Positions 53,757 through 62,741 of a stretch of DNA of 64,000 nucleotides are shown piece after piece (the stretch's first letter is position 1; each line of letters starts with the position of its first letter). The position numbers and the translations under genes are program-made. Origin of the DNA: Magnetovibrio sp. PR-2 (GTDB lineage: Bacteria > Pseudomonadota > Alphaproteobacteria > Rhodospirillales > Magnetovibrionaceae); NCBI RefSeq assembly GCF_036689815.1, contig NZ_JBAHUR010000002.1:310001-374000 (forward strand), read 5' to 3'. Below the pieces are notes generated by a model. That model searched no databases. It saw only the letters and a list, made by a program, of their open reading frames with translations, and was not told where the DNA came from.

Positions 53757-53906
53757 TTTCATGTTTTAGAGAGGCCAAACGGCAAGGGATGAAACAGCAA
53801 AACCTGATTCTTCATGCGGACGTCTAATTGACACCAGCTGCGTCAAGCGGGTTCCTTATAGTTAGTACCAGCCAGGAGCGCTTTGAAAGCGTGCGATCAA
53901 AAATCT

Positions 53907-54428
53907 ATGACCAATACTCACATACATTCCTCCAAAATCCCGCGTTTCGGACTTGGACTTCTCGCAAGCGCCCTCGTTCTGGCGCTAGATCAAGCTTCAA
54001 AGTCGTTCATGAAAGGGCTCCTGGCGAGCCCGCTGGATTTTATCCCCGTCACGCCCTTTTTCAATCTTGTATTAGGGTTCAACCGTGGAATCAGTTTTGG
54101 CCTCTTGGGTGACCTCGGCTCCTGGGGACCGGTCGTTTTATCCTCCCTTGCTGTGGCGATTGTCGGCTTTCTTCTGCTCTGGCTATGGAAAGCCGAGGAC
54201 GCCTGGGATGAAGCGGCAATTGCGTTGATTATCGGTGGCGCTTTGGGAAACCTCTTGGACCGGCTCCGCGCTGGTGCCGTGACAGATTTCCTTGATTTCT
54301 ACGTGGGCTCCTATCACTGGCCAGCGTTCAATCTGGCCGACACTGGGATCACCATTGGTGCCGCAATCCTTATTGTTCGGTCATTTCATCCTATCAAGAA
54401 ATCGAAACAACCTGATGCTGACGTTTGA
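53907..54428 (+). CDS. lspA: signal peptidase II (accessory copy)
   Basis: A 173-residue, four-TM aspartyl protease that cleaves lipoprotein signal peptides. The catalytic Asp pair is visible: GNLLDRLRAGAVTDFLDFY (about 119-137) and FNLADTGIT (about 146-154). An LspA gene near a Zn/Cd/Pb ATPase recalls pbrC/pbrBC of lead resistance operons. I use the ATG at 53907; the ribosome site is poor. The housekeeping lspA should be elsewhere. Confidence 0.9.
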   Translation: MTNTHIHSSKIPRFGLGLLASALVLALDQASKSFMKGLLASPLDFIPVTPFFNLVLGFNRGISFGLLGDLGSWGPVVLSSLAVAIVGFLLLWLWKAEDAWDEAAIALIIGGALGNLLDRLRAGAVTDFLDFYVGSYHWPAFNLADTGITIGAAILIVRSFHPIKKSKQPDADV

Positions 54429-54593
54429 TAATCTATACAGACTCCGGTGATCCATGACCGGGGCATTGAAGAGCATCAGTGATGGGGCAAGCTCAGTTCG
54501 GCTGATCGCTCCGGTGACATTTGGCCAGGACATCGGTCGCAGCGAATGAAGGTCAGACGATTGAGATGATCGTCGGTATACGTGACAGACTAT

Positions 54594-54776
54594 ATGGCTT
54601 TAAACATGGAATTTAGCGTTATTGCCCAAATGTCCGGTGAGACGGAATTTTTGCCAAAATGGATAGCTGTGGGTACGCTACTCATTCTGGGGCTATTGAT
54701 TGCGAGAAGTTTGCTTTTGTATACGACAGGCAAAGTATCTGGAATCTCACAAAAGCACTTTAACGAAGTCGCATGA
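54594..54776 (+). CDS. small single-TM hypothetical protein
   Basis: A 60-residue protein with one TM helix (about 21-41) and a short cytoplasmic tail TTGKVSGISQKHFNEVA. No family is recognised. It lies after lspA, separated by 165 bp that show no other gene. Start by ATG at 54594. Confidence 0.45.
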   Translation: MALNMEFSVIAQMSGETEFLPKWIAVGTLLILGLLIARSLLLYTTGKVSGISQKHFNEVA

Positions 54777-54828
54777 TATTGATTAAGGTCAAGGTTGCTT
54801 GGCGCGAAAGAAAATATATAAATACGTT

Positions 54829-55251
54829 ATGAAGCAAACAGAGTTGACACATTATGGTTACCGCAAGTCGGTTCGACGCCTCTTCAGTGGCGTGCTGTGT
54901 CTGATTGCTTTTACATTTCACTTATTGATCGTCTTTGGTCAATCCTCACCCGCGCAGGCTTATGAAGTCAGCTCTGCTGATCAGCTTGTTGCTGTCAAAA
55001 GTCTCTGCGAATCTGATTTATGCTCTTTATCTGCAACCAACAGTGAAACTTGGCAAGAGCACAAAGCACACATTGGTTTACAAACATGTGAGCAGGATAA
55101 ACTCAGTCCAAACGTTGTTTGGATCGTATCCCCCTCATCAACATTGCCTAATGCAGTCCATGCATCAATTATTTTGCCCACGGCAATTGACCAAATAAAT
55201 GGGTCAAGCTCTATTCGCTTAGTGTCGCGCGGCCCACCTTCATTCACCTGA
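54829..55251 (+). CDS. hypothetical exported protein
   Basis: A 140-residue protein with a basic N terminus, a hydrophobic helix (about 20-38) ending near SSPAQA, and a Ser-rich mature region with three Cys (CESDLC and a later TC). No family is recognised; its signal and neighbours (PCuAC, SCO1) suggest a periplasmic role. I use the ATG at 54829. It is AT-richer than the copper genes around it. Confidence 0.5.
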   Translation: MKQTELTHYGYRKSVRRLFSGVLCLIAFTFHLLIVFGQSSPAQAYEVSSADQLVAVKSLCESDLCSLSATNSETWQEHKAHIGLQTCEQDKLSPNVVWIVSPSSTLPNAVHASIILPTAIDQINGSSSIRLVSRGPPSFT

Positions 55252-55345
55252 TTAAACGACAAAATTGAACCTCCCATTGGACTTGCTGAAGTTCCAGCTG
55301 GCCATCAGCGGTGGGTGCTCATCAATGTGAATGAAAGAAAATACC

Positions 55346-55846
55346 ATGAAAAAGCTTGTTTCCTTGATTGCCGTAATCGCTGCAACCACAATGTTTCTGA
55401 TAACTGACGTCTACGCGGCCATGAACCAATATAAGGCTGGTGACATTATTATTGAAAACCCCTGGGCTCGTGCCACGATGAGCAGTGCTCAAACAGCAGC
55501 CGCCTTTCTGACAATCAAAAATAATGGAAGCACACCGGACCGGATTGTTGCGCTCCAGAGCCCCATTTCACAGAAAACTGAAATCCATCAATCTTTTATG
55601 GAAGGTGACATGATGAGGATGCGCCCTGTAGGGGTGTTAGAGCTGGCTCCAGGTGAAGTGACGATGCTCAAACCAGGTAGCTATCACGTTATGTTTATGG
55701 GCTTGAAGTTCCCGCTAGCGATAGGGGAGACATTTCCTCTTAGGGTCAAGTTTGAAAAATCTGGCGAAGTCGAAGTAATTGTCAAAATTATGAAGGCTGG
55801 AGCAAGAGGCGGCATGAATATGGACAACATGAACCACGCGAACTAA
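55346..55846 (+). CDS. PCuAC-family periplasmic copper chaperone
   Basis: A 166-residue exported Cu(I) chaperone (DUF461). After a signal peptide (1-25) the domain shows the ligand pattern H...M(x)n-HxM: EIHQSFM near residues 82-88 and SYHVMFMGL near 113-121. A Met/His-rich tail (GGMNMDNMNHAN) follows. PCuAC supplies copper to the CuA site of cytochrome oxidase together with SCO1, encoded next. An ATG five codons earlier is possible. Confidence 0.9.
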   Translation: MKKLVSLIAVIAATTMFLITDVYAAMNQYKAGDIIIENPWARATMSSAQTAAAFLTIKNNGSTPDRIVALQSPISQKTEIHQSFMEGDMMRMRPVGVLELAPGEVTMLKPGSYHVMFMGLKFPLAIGETFPLRVKFEKSGEVEVIVKIMKAGARGGMNMDNMNHAN

Positions 55847-55855
55847 TCGTTGGTT

Positions 55856-55890
55856 TATCCCGCCTCGGACTCCTCCCCTGAGGCGGGATA
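55856..55890 (+). terminator. hairpin after the PCuAC gene
   Basis: An 11-bp perfect stem, TATCCCGCCTC with GAGGCGGGATA, encloses a 13-nt loop, 10 bp after the stop codon. There is no T tract, so termination may be partial, with readthrough to the SCO1 gene. Confidence 0.6.
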
Positions 55891-55938
55891 CCGCTTTCCA
55901 TCACCAACAGATCAAAGCACGACCAAAGGAAGCGAGTC

Positions 55939-56562
55939 ATGAAGCGGCAACACTTCTACATAGTCTTAATATTATTCGTATCCATAACCGTAACTGTCGC
56001 CATAGGCACTGACAGTTTCAATTTAACAAATGAAACAGGGGCAAAAACCGCCTCAACGTCGTCTTCTGCCACTGTTGAGATCGGCGGACCGTTCACTTTG
56101 GTTGACCACAATGGGAAGACCGTAACCGACGCAGACTTTGAAGGACGCTATAAACTGATTTTCTTCGGCTACACGTCCTGCCCCGATGTGTGTCCAACAG
56201 CTCTTGGCGGAGTGAGTGAGATGCTGGATATCATTGGTAAAAAGTCCGAGCAAATTGTTCCCTTGTTTATCAGTGTCGATACAAAACGTGATACGGTTGA
56301 TGTGCTGCAAGAATATGTCACAAACTTCCATCCTCAAATTGTGGGTTTAACGGGTTCTGTCGAGCAAATAACCGCGGTGACAAAAGCTTATCGGAGTTAT
56401 TTCACGATCAATGATGATGGAGACAGCAATGGAGATTATTACTCCGTTAGTCATTCGTCATACCTCTACTTGATGGGGCCGGATGGGAAGTTCATTACAG
56501 CTTATGGACATAACCGCCCCCCTGAAGATATGGCTAAAAGCATTTCCGAGGTTCTCTCGTAG
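55939..56562 (+). CDS. SCO1/SenC-family protein
   Basis: A 207-residue membrane-anchored thioredoxin-fold protein (TM about 6-22). The copper site is intact: TSCPDVCPTAL (C-x3-C near residues 80-84) and the distal His in SVSHSSYLYL near 173. It serves copper delivery to cytochrome oxidase or thiol redox. It pairs with the PCuAC gene upstream and is 29 bp before the DsbB-like gene. Confidence 0.93.
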   Translation: MKRQHFYIVLILFVSITVTVAIGTDSFNLTNETGAKTASTSSSATVEIGGPFTLVDHNGKTVTDADFEGRYKLIFFGYTSCPDVCPTALGGVSEMLDIIGKKSEQIVPLFISVDTKRDTVDVLQEYVTNFHPQIVGLTGSVEQITAVTKAYRSYFTINDDGDSNGDYYSVSHSSYLYLMGPDGKFITAYGHNRPPEDMAKSISEVLS

Positions 56563-56591
56563 AGTCTCAAGAAGTCTAAGGTGTTCCGCAC

Positions 56592-57047
56592 ATGACTCTT
56601 TTTGAAAAAGAAACCAATGTTACCCCACAAGAGAAGAAAGCATGGACATGGTTATTCCTTGCTTGGATGATCGCACTTGCTTCCACATTGGGGGCCCTTT
56701 TTATTGGTGAGGTGCTCGGGCAAGCTCCGTGTCAGCTTTGTTGGTATCAACGCATTGCCATGTTCCCACTCGCTATTATTCTTGGCATTTCATGCTTTGC
56801 CAATGATTTTAAAATCTGGCGTTACGCTTTGCCACTTTCGTTGATAGGTACATTGGTCGCGTTATGGCACAGCCTCCTCTATGCGGGTGTCATTTCTGAA
56901 GCAATACAGCCATGCTCAAAAGGAGGTCCGTCCTGCACCAGTTCTGACATGACGTTGATGGGGATTATACCCTTGCCATATGTTTCATTTGTCGCATTTG
57001 TAGCCATTTCAATTCTGCTTTTATTGACACGTCGAAAGGAACAATAA
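56592..57047 (+). CDS. DsbB/BdbC-like disulfide oxidoreductase
   Basis: A 151-residue, four-TM quinone-linked disulfide generator. The first periplasmic loop has CQLCWYQR (about 38-45); the second has CSKGGPSC (about 103-110). It would reoxidise the DsbA/DsbG-like partner encoded immediately downstream, whose start overlaps its stop by 1 bp (TAATG). Confidence 0.9.
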   Translation: MTLFEKETNVTPQEKKAWTWLFLAWMIALASTLGALFIGEVLGQAPCQLCWYQRIAMFPLAIILGISCFANDFKIWRYALPLSLIGTLVALWHSLLYAGVISEAIQPCSKGGPSCTSSDMTLMGIIPLPYVSFVAFVAISILLLLTRRKEQ

Positions 57048-57691
57048 TGAATAGACGCTCACTTGTTATTGGTGTGGTCGCTGCTGCCATTCTCGGATTT
57101 GGCGGTGCTGCCTTTATTGTCTCAAACAAAACACAAGATGCATCAACAGCTGAGATACAAAACAGTTCCCAACTTGTTCGATCATATTCTCCGACATTTG
57201 GCCCGAAGGATGCGCCAGTTACGATTGTAGAATTTTTCGACCCGGCCTGTGAGGCTTGTAGTTCATTTCACCCTTACGTTAAGCAAATCATGGAAGCCTT
57301 TCCGGGAAAGATACGCCTTGTTTTACGATATGCTGCTTTTCACCCGCCATCTGCAGAAGCGATTTCGATTTTGGAAGCCGCTCGAAAACAAAACCTTTTT
57401 GAACCGGTTCTAGAGACACTTTATGGATCGCAATCCAGTTGGGCACCACATGGAAGAGAGGCAACCGATATTTGGGCAGTCGTAGAGAAAACTGGCCTCA
57501 ACATTGCGCGGGCTCGAATGGAATCTCAATTGCCGGATGTTGCTAAAATTCTTGAACAAGAAGCTGCAGATATTAAGGCCGTTGGAGTTAGGCAAACGCC
57601 AACTTTCTTCGTGAACGGTTTCCCCCTACAACAATTTGGACCGGAACCACTATTCAATCTGGTGAAGCGTGAACTGGAACGATCGATGTAA
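57047..57691 (+). CDS. DsbA/DsbG-like thioredoxin-fold protein
   Basis: A 214-residue protein with an N-terminal signal anchor (about 7-27) and a DsbA-type fold. The active site is FFDPACEACSSFH (CEAC near 69-72) and the cis-Pro loop is RQTPTFFVNG near 183-192. It works with the DsbB-like membrane partner. It is coupled to it by a 1-bp overlap. Confidence 0.9.
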   Translation: MNRRSLVIGVVAAAILGFGGAAFIVSNKTQDASTAEIQNSSQLVRSYSPTFGPKDAPVTIVEFFDPACEACSSFHPYVKQIMEAFPGKIRLVLRYAAFHPPSAEAISILEAARKQNLFEPVLETLYGSQSSWAPHGREATDIWAVVEKTGLNIARARMESQLPDVAKILEQEAADIKAVGVRQTPTFFVNGFPLQQFGPEPLFNLVKRELERSM

Positions 57692-57784
57692 AGCAGTTGT
57701 TTCGCACCCTGGCCGTATCAGGGAAAAGCCAATGGAGGCGGGGGATGTCAGTTTATGTAAGCCAAAAGGAACGGAGGTAATCCT

Positions 57785-58159
57785 ATGGAAGAAGTGTCAT
57801 TCTGGCAGGTGATTACGCCTATGATTCTTATCCTTGCTATGCCGTTGCCAGCCGTGCTGCTAAACCAAAACAAACCAGGGATTGGCAGAGGGTTGTACGC
57901 AGGCTTATTGGTCGGTCTTTTTATCTTAGCCGGAGGCTTGCATTTTGCGGTTGGAGGAAACGAAGGGATCGACCTCTCTAAACTGACGGTCTTACTTGTG
58001 ACGATCTTTTTAATCTGCACCTTGTTCACCCGCCGATTGAGTGATGCAGGTTGGAGTGTGTGGCTCTCTTACATCATTTTGCTGCCAGTTGTGAATTTAC
58101 TGTTTGCGTTGGGTTTGATGTTTATACCTTCCAGGGAGCAGGAGTCAGACCCCATGTAA
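57785..58159 (+). CDS. four-TM membrane protein, DUF805-like
   Basis: A 124-residue protein with four hydrophobic segments. FTRRLSDAGWSVWLSYIILL near residues 80-99 resembles the RxxDxGxS/W motif of DUF805 proteins, which have no known function. It follows the DsbG-like gene by 93 bp on the same strand. No metal ligands stand out. Confidence 0.55.
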   Translation: MEEVSFWQVITPMILILAMPLPAVLLNQNKPGIGRGLYAGLLVGLFILAGGLHFAVGGNEGIDLSKLTVLLVTIFLICTLFTRRLSDAGWSVWLSYIILLPVVNLLFALGLMFIPSREQESDPM

Positions 58160-58337
58160 GAGCGGCTTTTCAAAACCTCCGACAGGAACTGGACGCATGA
58201 TCAAGCCTTTGTTACTCAACCATTCAGAGCCAAAAAGAAAATTTTTGAATTAGGAAAACGCTTTGTTTCGAGGCCAAGCTTGATTGACATATTTCATCGT
58301 TACAACATCAGGGTGTCATTTGAATAAGGCTCAAATA

Positions 58338-58445
58338 ATGAATAAAGCTCAAAAAATTAAACTCTTTCTGATCATCACGGTGGCCGTCATCAGCTTCCCG
58401 GCTTTTGTTTTATGGACGCTTTTGAAGGTTCTTGGAACAATATAG
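58338..58445 (+). CDS. 35-residue single-TM peptide
   Basis: MNKAQKIKLF leads into a hydrophobic helix (about 9-29) ending VLGTI. A near-duplicate of the start (AATAAGGCTCAAATAATG then AATAAAGCTCAAAA) lies just before it. There is no good ribosome site, so translation is uncertain. It is isolated between the DUF805-like gene and the mer-like cluster. Confidence 0.35.
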   Translation: MNKAQKIKLFLIITVAVISFPAFVLWTLLKVLGTI

Positions 58446-58766
58446 TCCAATATACAATCGATATTGGCCGGCTGGCTCATGTGTATGCAGCTGTCAACCG
58501 ACGTATGGGACCCAAATAGCATTCAGTGGTATTTTTGATTTATTTCCGCACCTGGCTAGACCCGGAAGAAAAGCTATCGGCAAATTTCCGACCGTTGCGG
58601 GGAGCGAAGCGGACATTTCAGCAGATCTCGTCTGCTTTATCCCTAGAACCGGAACACCTGACGGCGGGTAGAAACCTTCCGAAGGTGACCCGAACCGGAC
58701 ATAGGCGAAGGACCGGCTTGCTTATAGCTCATACCGGTCCCCCTGAGGCGACGAAACTCTTACGAT
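58446..58766. other. non-coding gap with repeat-like sequence
   Basis: The 321 bp before the thioredoxin-like gene contain GAGCGAAGCGGACATTTCAG near 58600, loosely like the dispersed repeat at 60440, 62581 and 63393, and a local palindrome GCAGATCTCGTCTGC. Open frames across it lack ribosome sites and similarity. I see no gene. Confidence 0.5.
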
Positions 58767-59030
58767 TCAGCTTGCCCCAACACCTGCCGCACGCAAGGCG
58801 GATTCATCCGGACCACGCCCAGCGCAGCAGGATGCCAGAACGCCATTCACAGCCACTGCCGGCAGTGATCGCACGCCCGGGTCCTTGGCGCGCGCCATGA
58901 CACCAGCATCCTTCATATCGAGTATAGATACCTCGCAGGACGAGCAGACCATCTTATTCACCATCTCGATGGTCTCCTCACACAGCCCGCATCCGGCACT
59001 GAAAATTTCTATCTTTTGTTTGTCACCCAT
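58767..59030 (-). CDS. small thioredoxin-like protein
   Basis: An 87-residue thioredoxin/glutaredoxin-fold protein with GCGLCEETI (C14, C17), a second pair CSSC, a cis-Pro in RSLPAVAVNG and a CC pair near the end (ASCCAG). Such Cys-rich small proteins occur in mercury clusters, where they may pass Hg(II) or keep thiols reduced. The ATG at 59030 has AAGGA upstream. It is 40 bp after the MerC-like gene in a probable three-gene operon. Confidence 0.75.
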   Translation of the reverse strand: MGDKQKIEIFSAGCGLCEETIEMVNKMVCSSCEVSILDMKDAGVMARAKDPGVRSLPAVAVNGVLASCCAGRGPDESALRAAGVGAS

Positions 59031-59070
59031 GGTTAGGGATTCCTTTCTCTTTGGTTGAAAAAACGACGTG

Positions 59071-59817
59071 TTAGGTGTTCGCGCCAATACAGGCGGAACA
59101 GGACGCTTCCGCGTCTTTCGACGATCCTCTTCGCCTTGGCCAGGTGTTCCATACGGAAGCGACAACGAGAACACCAAGGCTGGCCCACATAACTGGATCA
59201 CTATCGAATCCGAACTTGCCGACAAGAACAGCTGCAGCGGCGATGGCTCCGAGCCAGAACGGGCCGTAACCTCGCCGTACCGAGGCGCGATACCCCAGAG
59301 CCAACACCGAAACAGCGAGAAAGAACCCAGTCAGGGGCATTAGGTACGGGGTGTAATCGATGAAACTGACGCCCATACTGCTCAGCAGGCCGGCATAGGC
59401 AGGCCAGCACGCGGGACAGGTCAGCTTGGGGAGGAGGGCTGCACCGACCGACGGAAGAACGGCCATGTTCAACCGAAGGGAGCCCGTGTACTGAGGTGGT
59501 TTCATCTCTACTGTCAATGCCGTCACGACCTGGTCCAATGGCGGTACACCACGCTCTTCGCCATCCAAGGCGTAGATCCGGCAGCACGAACTCGCCTCCT
59601 CGACGGATAGCCCCGTCACGTCCTTGCCGTCCACCAGGATCGTGGGTGATCCGTACGGACGCACATGGTCAGGTGCATTCGGGTCGCTGACTTCCCACTC
59701 GGACCAAGCAGGGGTGATGCCGACGACGCTGAACGCCTCGATCAACCGCTTGCGGGCGGCATCGATATAGGGGCAGGTTTTTTCGTACACGAACTCCACG
59801 GTTGGCATGTCAGTCAT
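59071..59817 (-). CDS. thioredoxin-like domain fused to MerC-like membrane domain
   Basis: A 248-residue fusion. Residues 1-105 are a thioredoxin-like domain with EKTCPYIDAARK and a conserved SCCRIYA. Residues about 120-235 form four TM helices with LTCPACWPAYAGLLSSMG, the Cys pair of MerC-type mercury uptake proteins. The tail ends CSACIGANT. A joint Hg(II) capture-and-import role is inference from domains and the MerR partner. The ATG at 59817 overlaps the merR stop by 8 bp. Confidence 0.75.
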   Translation of the reverse strand: MTDMPTVEFVYEKTCPYIDAARKRLIEAFSVVGITPAWSEWEVSDPNAPDHVRPYGSPTILVDGKDVTGLSVEEASSCCRIYALDGEERGVPPLDQVVTALTVEMKPPQYTGSLRLNMAVLPSVGAALLPKLTCPACWPAYAGLLSSMGVSFIDYTPYLMPLTGFFLAVSVLALGYRASVRRGYGPFWLGAIAAAAVLVGKFGFDSDPVMWASLGVLVVASVWNTWPRRRGSSKDAEASCSACIGANT

Positions 59818-60214
59818 TCTCTTCCATTTCCAAGGCGTCAAGGATTGGACACTCGCTGATGGGGCCCGCGCCCCGGCATTCCTCGACCCACGCTGATAGG
59901 ACGGTTTTCATGCTTGTCAGCGAGGCAATCTTCTGTTCGATGTCATGGATTTTGCCCTCGGCCCGGTCGCGGACATTGCAGCAGGTAGCATCAGGATCTG
60001 TCATTAGCGACAGCAGTTCCTTGATGTCCTTGAGCGTAAAGCCAACGTCCTGTGCGCGCTTGATGAAGTGGATGCGCCGAACGGCGTCCGGGTCATACCG
60101 CCGATAGCCATTGATATCGCGGTCGGGCTCGGCGATCAGACCTTCCCGCTCGTAGTACCGCATGGCCTCGACGGTCACACCGCCTTGCCGTGCTACGTCT
60201 CCAATGTTCATCAT
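59810..60214 (-). CDS. merR: MerR-family regulator, mercury type
   Basis: A 134-residue MerR with all three Hg(II)-binding cysteines of true MerR: DATCCN (C82-equivalent) and ECRGAGPISEC (C-x8-C, the C117/C126-equivalent). The HTH reads VTVEAMRYYEREGLI. GAAGGGG precedes the ATG at 60214. It is the first gene of an operon with the MerC-like fusion, overlapping it by 8 bp, which differs from the classical divergent mer layout. Confidence 0.85.
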   Translation of the reverse strand: MMNIGDVARQGGVTVEAMRYYEREGLIAEPDRDINGYRRYDPDAVRRIHFIKRAQDVGFTLKDIKELLSLMTDPDATCCNVRDRAEGKIHDIEQKIASLTSMKTVLSAWVEECRGAGPISECPILDALEMEEND

Positions 60215-60240
60215 CGTACCAAACCCCTTCAATTGAAGTT

Positions 60241-60272
60241 ACTCTACACCCTGAAGTGAACTTTAGGGTCAA
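60241..60272 (-). promoter_or_regulatory. MerR-type promoter of the mer-like operon
   Basis: On the minus strand TTGACC (60267-60272) and TAGAGT (60241-60246) are 20 bp apart. The spacer region holds the dyad ACCCTGAAGT-GA-ACTTTAGGGT (60248-60269), with 10-bp arms and one mismatch. The long spacer and ACCCT/AGGGT arms are characteristic of MerR-controlled promoters. The merR start lies 27 bp downstream, so MerR controls its own operon. Confidence 0.72.
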
Positions 60273-60557
60273 GAAGGAATTTAGGCGTGAAAGGCAAATT
60301 TTTCTACTCCCAGAACAAAGGGAGTCAAACAGGGAGCCGTGATCCGCCCCCTCTTCGTCTTGTCTGGTTTTCTCATTGACCGCTATTGGCTAGGCTCTGC
60401 GGTTTCCTCCAGCCATTGAAACCTACCGGTTCCGGGGGAGAAGCGGAAAACGAATGTCAGCTTTTCCAAATCGTCCGAATTTATGTCCGCTGTGCTGCGG
60501 TTAAGCAGATGTTGCCAGCATCATCGCCGAACTACCGTTGGTGACCCGAAGGGGACA
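60273..60557. other. intergenic region with repeat copy A
   Basis: No gene is seen between the mer promoter and the kinase gene. Positions 60440-60490 hold copy A of a dispersed sequence (AAGCGGAAAACGAATGTC then TTTTCCAAA) found again at 62581 and, weaker, at 63393. Confidence 0.55.
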
Positions 60558-62426
60558 TTAAGATGATGGTTCAATTGTTCGTTCTGGCGGAAAATGAATA
60601 GACACTGTGGTGCCTGTGTTGGGCTCACTTTCAATATGAAGTGTTCCACCAAACAATTTCATCAGATTAGCGCAAAGGTGTAGACCAAGGCCCGTACCTT
60701 CATGTCGGCGAGAATGCGTTCCATCTGCCTGTTCAAAAGGTTTGAGTGCTTTTGAAACCCCTTCAGGAGACATCCCAATGCCTGTATCCTTTACAGAAAT
60801 CGAAATGCCATTTTGGTCATTGAGATAGCCTCTGACGACAACCATGCCCCCGTCCTGTGTAAACTTGATAGAATTTGACATCAGGTTGTTGAGAACTTGA
60901 ATGATTGCTCTTTCATCGCCGTTGATGTGAGGCAGGTCATCAGGCGTATCACTTGTCAAAGTTAGATTGGATATACTGGCCAGTGTGGTCAATTGGCGGA
61001 TACACACGTCAACGATTGAGGTAATGCTGACGGGCTCATTTATGAGTTCATACTTACCTGCCTCAATTTTTGATAAATCGAGGATGTCGTTGATGAGGCT
61101 CACCAGTAAAGAGCCACTGTTGTGGATATCTTCCACATACTCTTCATAATGTTCATTTCCAAGAGGCCCGAATGCCTTTTGACGCATCATATCGCTAAAG
61201 CCCATGATGGCATTTAGAGGTGTACGTAAGTCATGGCTCATAGACGCTAAAAATTCCGATTTTGCGTTGTTCGCAGCCTCTATTTTTTTAATAGAGTGAA
61301 ATAACTCTGATGTCATCTCATCGAAAGCGTTTGCCAAAACTGCGGTTTCTTCGTCGGAAATAGTATCGTGACTAATCTCAAATGCCTCTTTACCCGCCTT
61401 AACCTTTTTTGCAGCGTCCGTAAGGTGTTCTATGGGACGACTGATGGAACGAGAAAGGAAAAATGCTCCAATGATGCCAATTGTTAAAAAGGCTAAAATA
61501 GATAACAACATGTCCGCGCGAAGTGCCTGATAACTTTTACTGACTTCGGACTGATCAATTTTAATCAACAACCCCCAATCAGCTTCATGTATGACTGTCG
61601 TGATTGCAAAAACAGGAACTTCTCGATAGTCCACGATATCTCTATGAAGGCCTAAATTTCCATTTAAGGCGCGGATGATAGGCATGTCATTGCGATGGGC
61701 TGGTATAGTTCGCTTCATCGTGGCGTCGAGATCGAATCTCAAAGGTGTCAAAAAGCGAGCATCCCCATTCGGAAGTCTTTCCGCCAATATCGTTTCACCA
61801 CTCTCACCTAAACCCGTATAATCGCCTGTTATTCTGAATAACTCGCTGGCTGTCGCATCCACCATCACCAGTCCCAAGGTTTCACCATCAAGGACCAATG
61901 GATGGTGCAGATGCAAATTCAGCATCTGGGCCGGGTTGGAGTGTTTATTCTGCTCTGAATTATCAAGGGTAATGCCGATATCTGAATGCAAGTCATCTTT
62001 CATCTCACGTCTGCCAATCTTGTCGAGGTCTGTAGAGACGATGACGTAGTTGTCCATTGTGGTGATGGAAATAGACTTAAAATCTGGAATTGAGTTTTTT
62101 GCATCAATCAAGATGCGGCGCATTTTCTGAATGTGTTCGTCTTGTGGATTTGTAAGGTGTTTCTTTAGGCTCAGGCGAAGCTGCGTGCGACTGGCAACAA
62201 GTTCCATGCGCTCGCGAGAGTGTTTCAGGAAGGTTTCAATACGTTGTTTTTGTAGATTGGCTACTGAAAGCAGGTGGTCTGAAACTTCGGCTTCAATACT
62301 TTTCTTAAAATTGTGTAGGGCAACACCGCCAATGACGAGTGAGGTAGAAATCACCATCAACAAGAATGTAAGAATTAACTTATATCTGATTGGGTATCTT
62401 GATTTCGGTCGTAACAACGACTTCAT
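60558..62426 (-). CDS. membrane sensor histidine kinase (dCache-HAMP-HisKA-HATPase)
   Basis: A 622-residue kinase: TM1 about 17-36, a large periplasmic double-Cache-like sensor (about 40-305), TM2 about 310-330, HAMP (SRSISRPIEHLTDAAKKV), a coiled coil, HisKA with MSHDLRTPLN (His near 400) and an ATPase domain with NLMSNSIKF, KDTGIGM and GTGLGL boxes. There is no receiver domain or adjacent regulator. It differs clearly from the kinase at 3100. The ATG at 62426 is used; a GTG three codons earlier is possible. Confidence 0.9.
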   Translation of the reverse strand: MKSLLRPKSRYPIRYKLILTFLLMVISTSLVIGGVALHNFKKSIEAEVSDHLLSVANLQKQRIETFLKHSRERMELVASRTQLRLSLKKHLTNPQDEHIQKMRRILIDAKNSIPDFKSISITTMDNYVIVSTDLDKIGRREMKDDLHSDIGITLDNSEQNKHSNPAQMLNLHLHHPLVLDGETLGLVMVDATASELFRITGDYTGLGESGETILAERLPNGDARFLTPLRFDLDATMKRTIPAHRNDMPIIRALNGNLGLHRDIVDYREVPVFAITTVIHEADWGLLIKIDQSEVSKSYQALRADMLLSILAFLTIGIIGAFFLSRSISRPIEHLTDAAKKVKAGKEAFEISHDTISDEETAVLANAFDEMTSELFHSIKKIEAANNAKSEFLASMSHDLRTPLNAIMGFSDMMRQKAFGPLGNEHYEEYVEDIHNSGSLLVSLINDILDLSKIEAGKYELINEPVSITSIVDVCIRQLTTLASISNLTLTSDTPDDLPHINGDERAIIQVLNNLMSNSIKFTQDGGMVVVRGYLNDQNGISISVKDTGIGMSPEGVSKALKPFEQADGTHSRRHEGTGLGLHLCANLMKLFGGTLHIESEPNTGTTVSIHFPPERTIEPSS

Positions 62427-62580
62427 TATACTCACTCGAATAACAATATGACGGTTTCAACATTAATATGCCTTACATACTATGAGGTATCTGCATAACT
62501 TAAAATGATTATGTGAATTTCCACATTTGGCTAATTTTCTCCGGTTTTTCAGGTTCCTCAACACGTCTACACCGAAGGGG

Positions 62581-62631
62581 GAAGCGGAAAGCGAATGTCT
62601 GATTTTCCAAAACTACTGATTTTATGTCTAA
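62581..62631. repeat. dispersed intergenic repeat, copy B
   Basis: GAAGCGGAAAGCGAATGTC then TTTTCCAAA and TTTTATGTC aligns with copy A at 60440-60490 over about 50 bp with roughly three quarters identity, and with a weaker copy at 63393-63425. It lies in the 315-bp gap between the kinase and GDT1-family genes, where I find no gene. Confidence 0.55.
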
Positions 62632-62741
62632 AACTCACCCAACACCGGAGCTTTTGACCATAAGGAGACTTTGCCACTTTCCAGATCAATGTTTCTCCTC
62701 CAATACTTACTCAATACGAACATTTGGAAAGGTGAAACGCA

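Noticed and set aside
58526-58900. Plus-strand frame of 124 codons before the thioredoxin-like gene
   Set aside because: Arg/His/Pro-rich, overlaps the minus-strand thioredoxin-like gene, and lacks a ribosome site.
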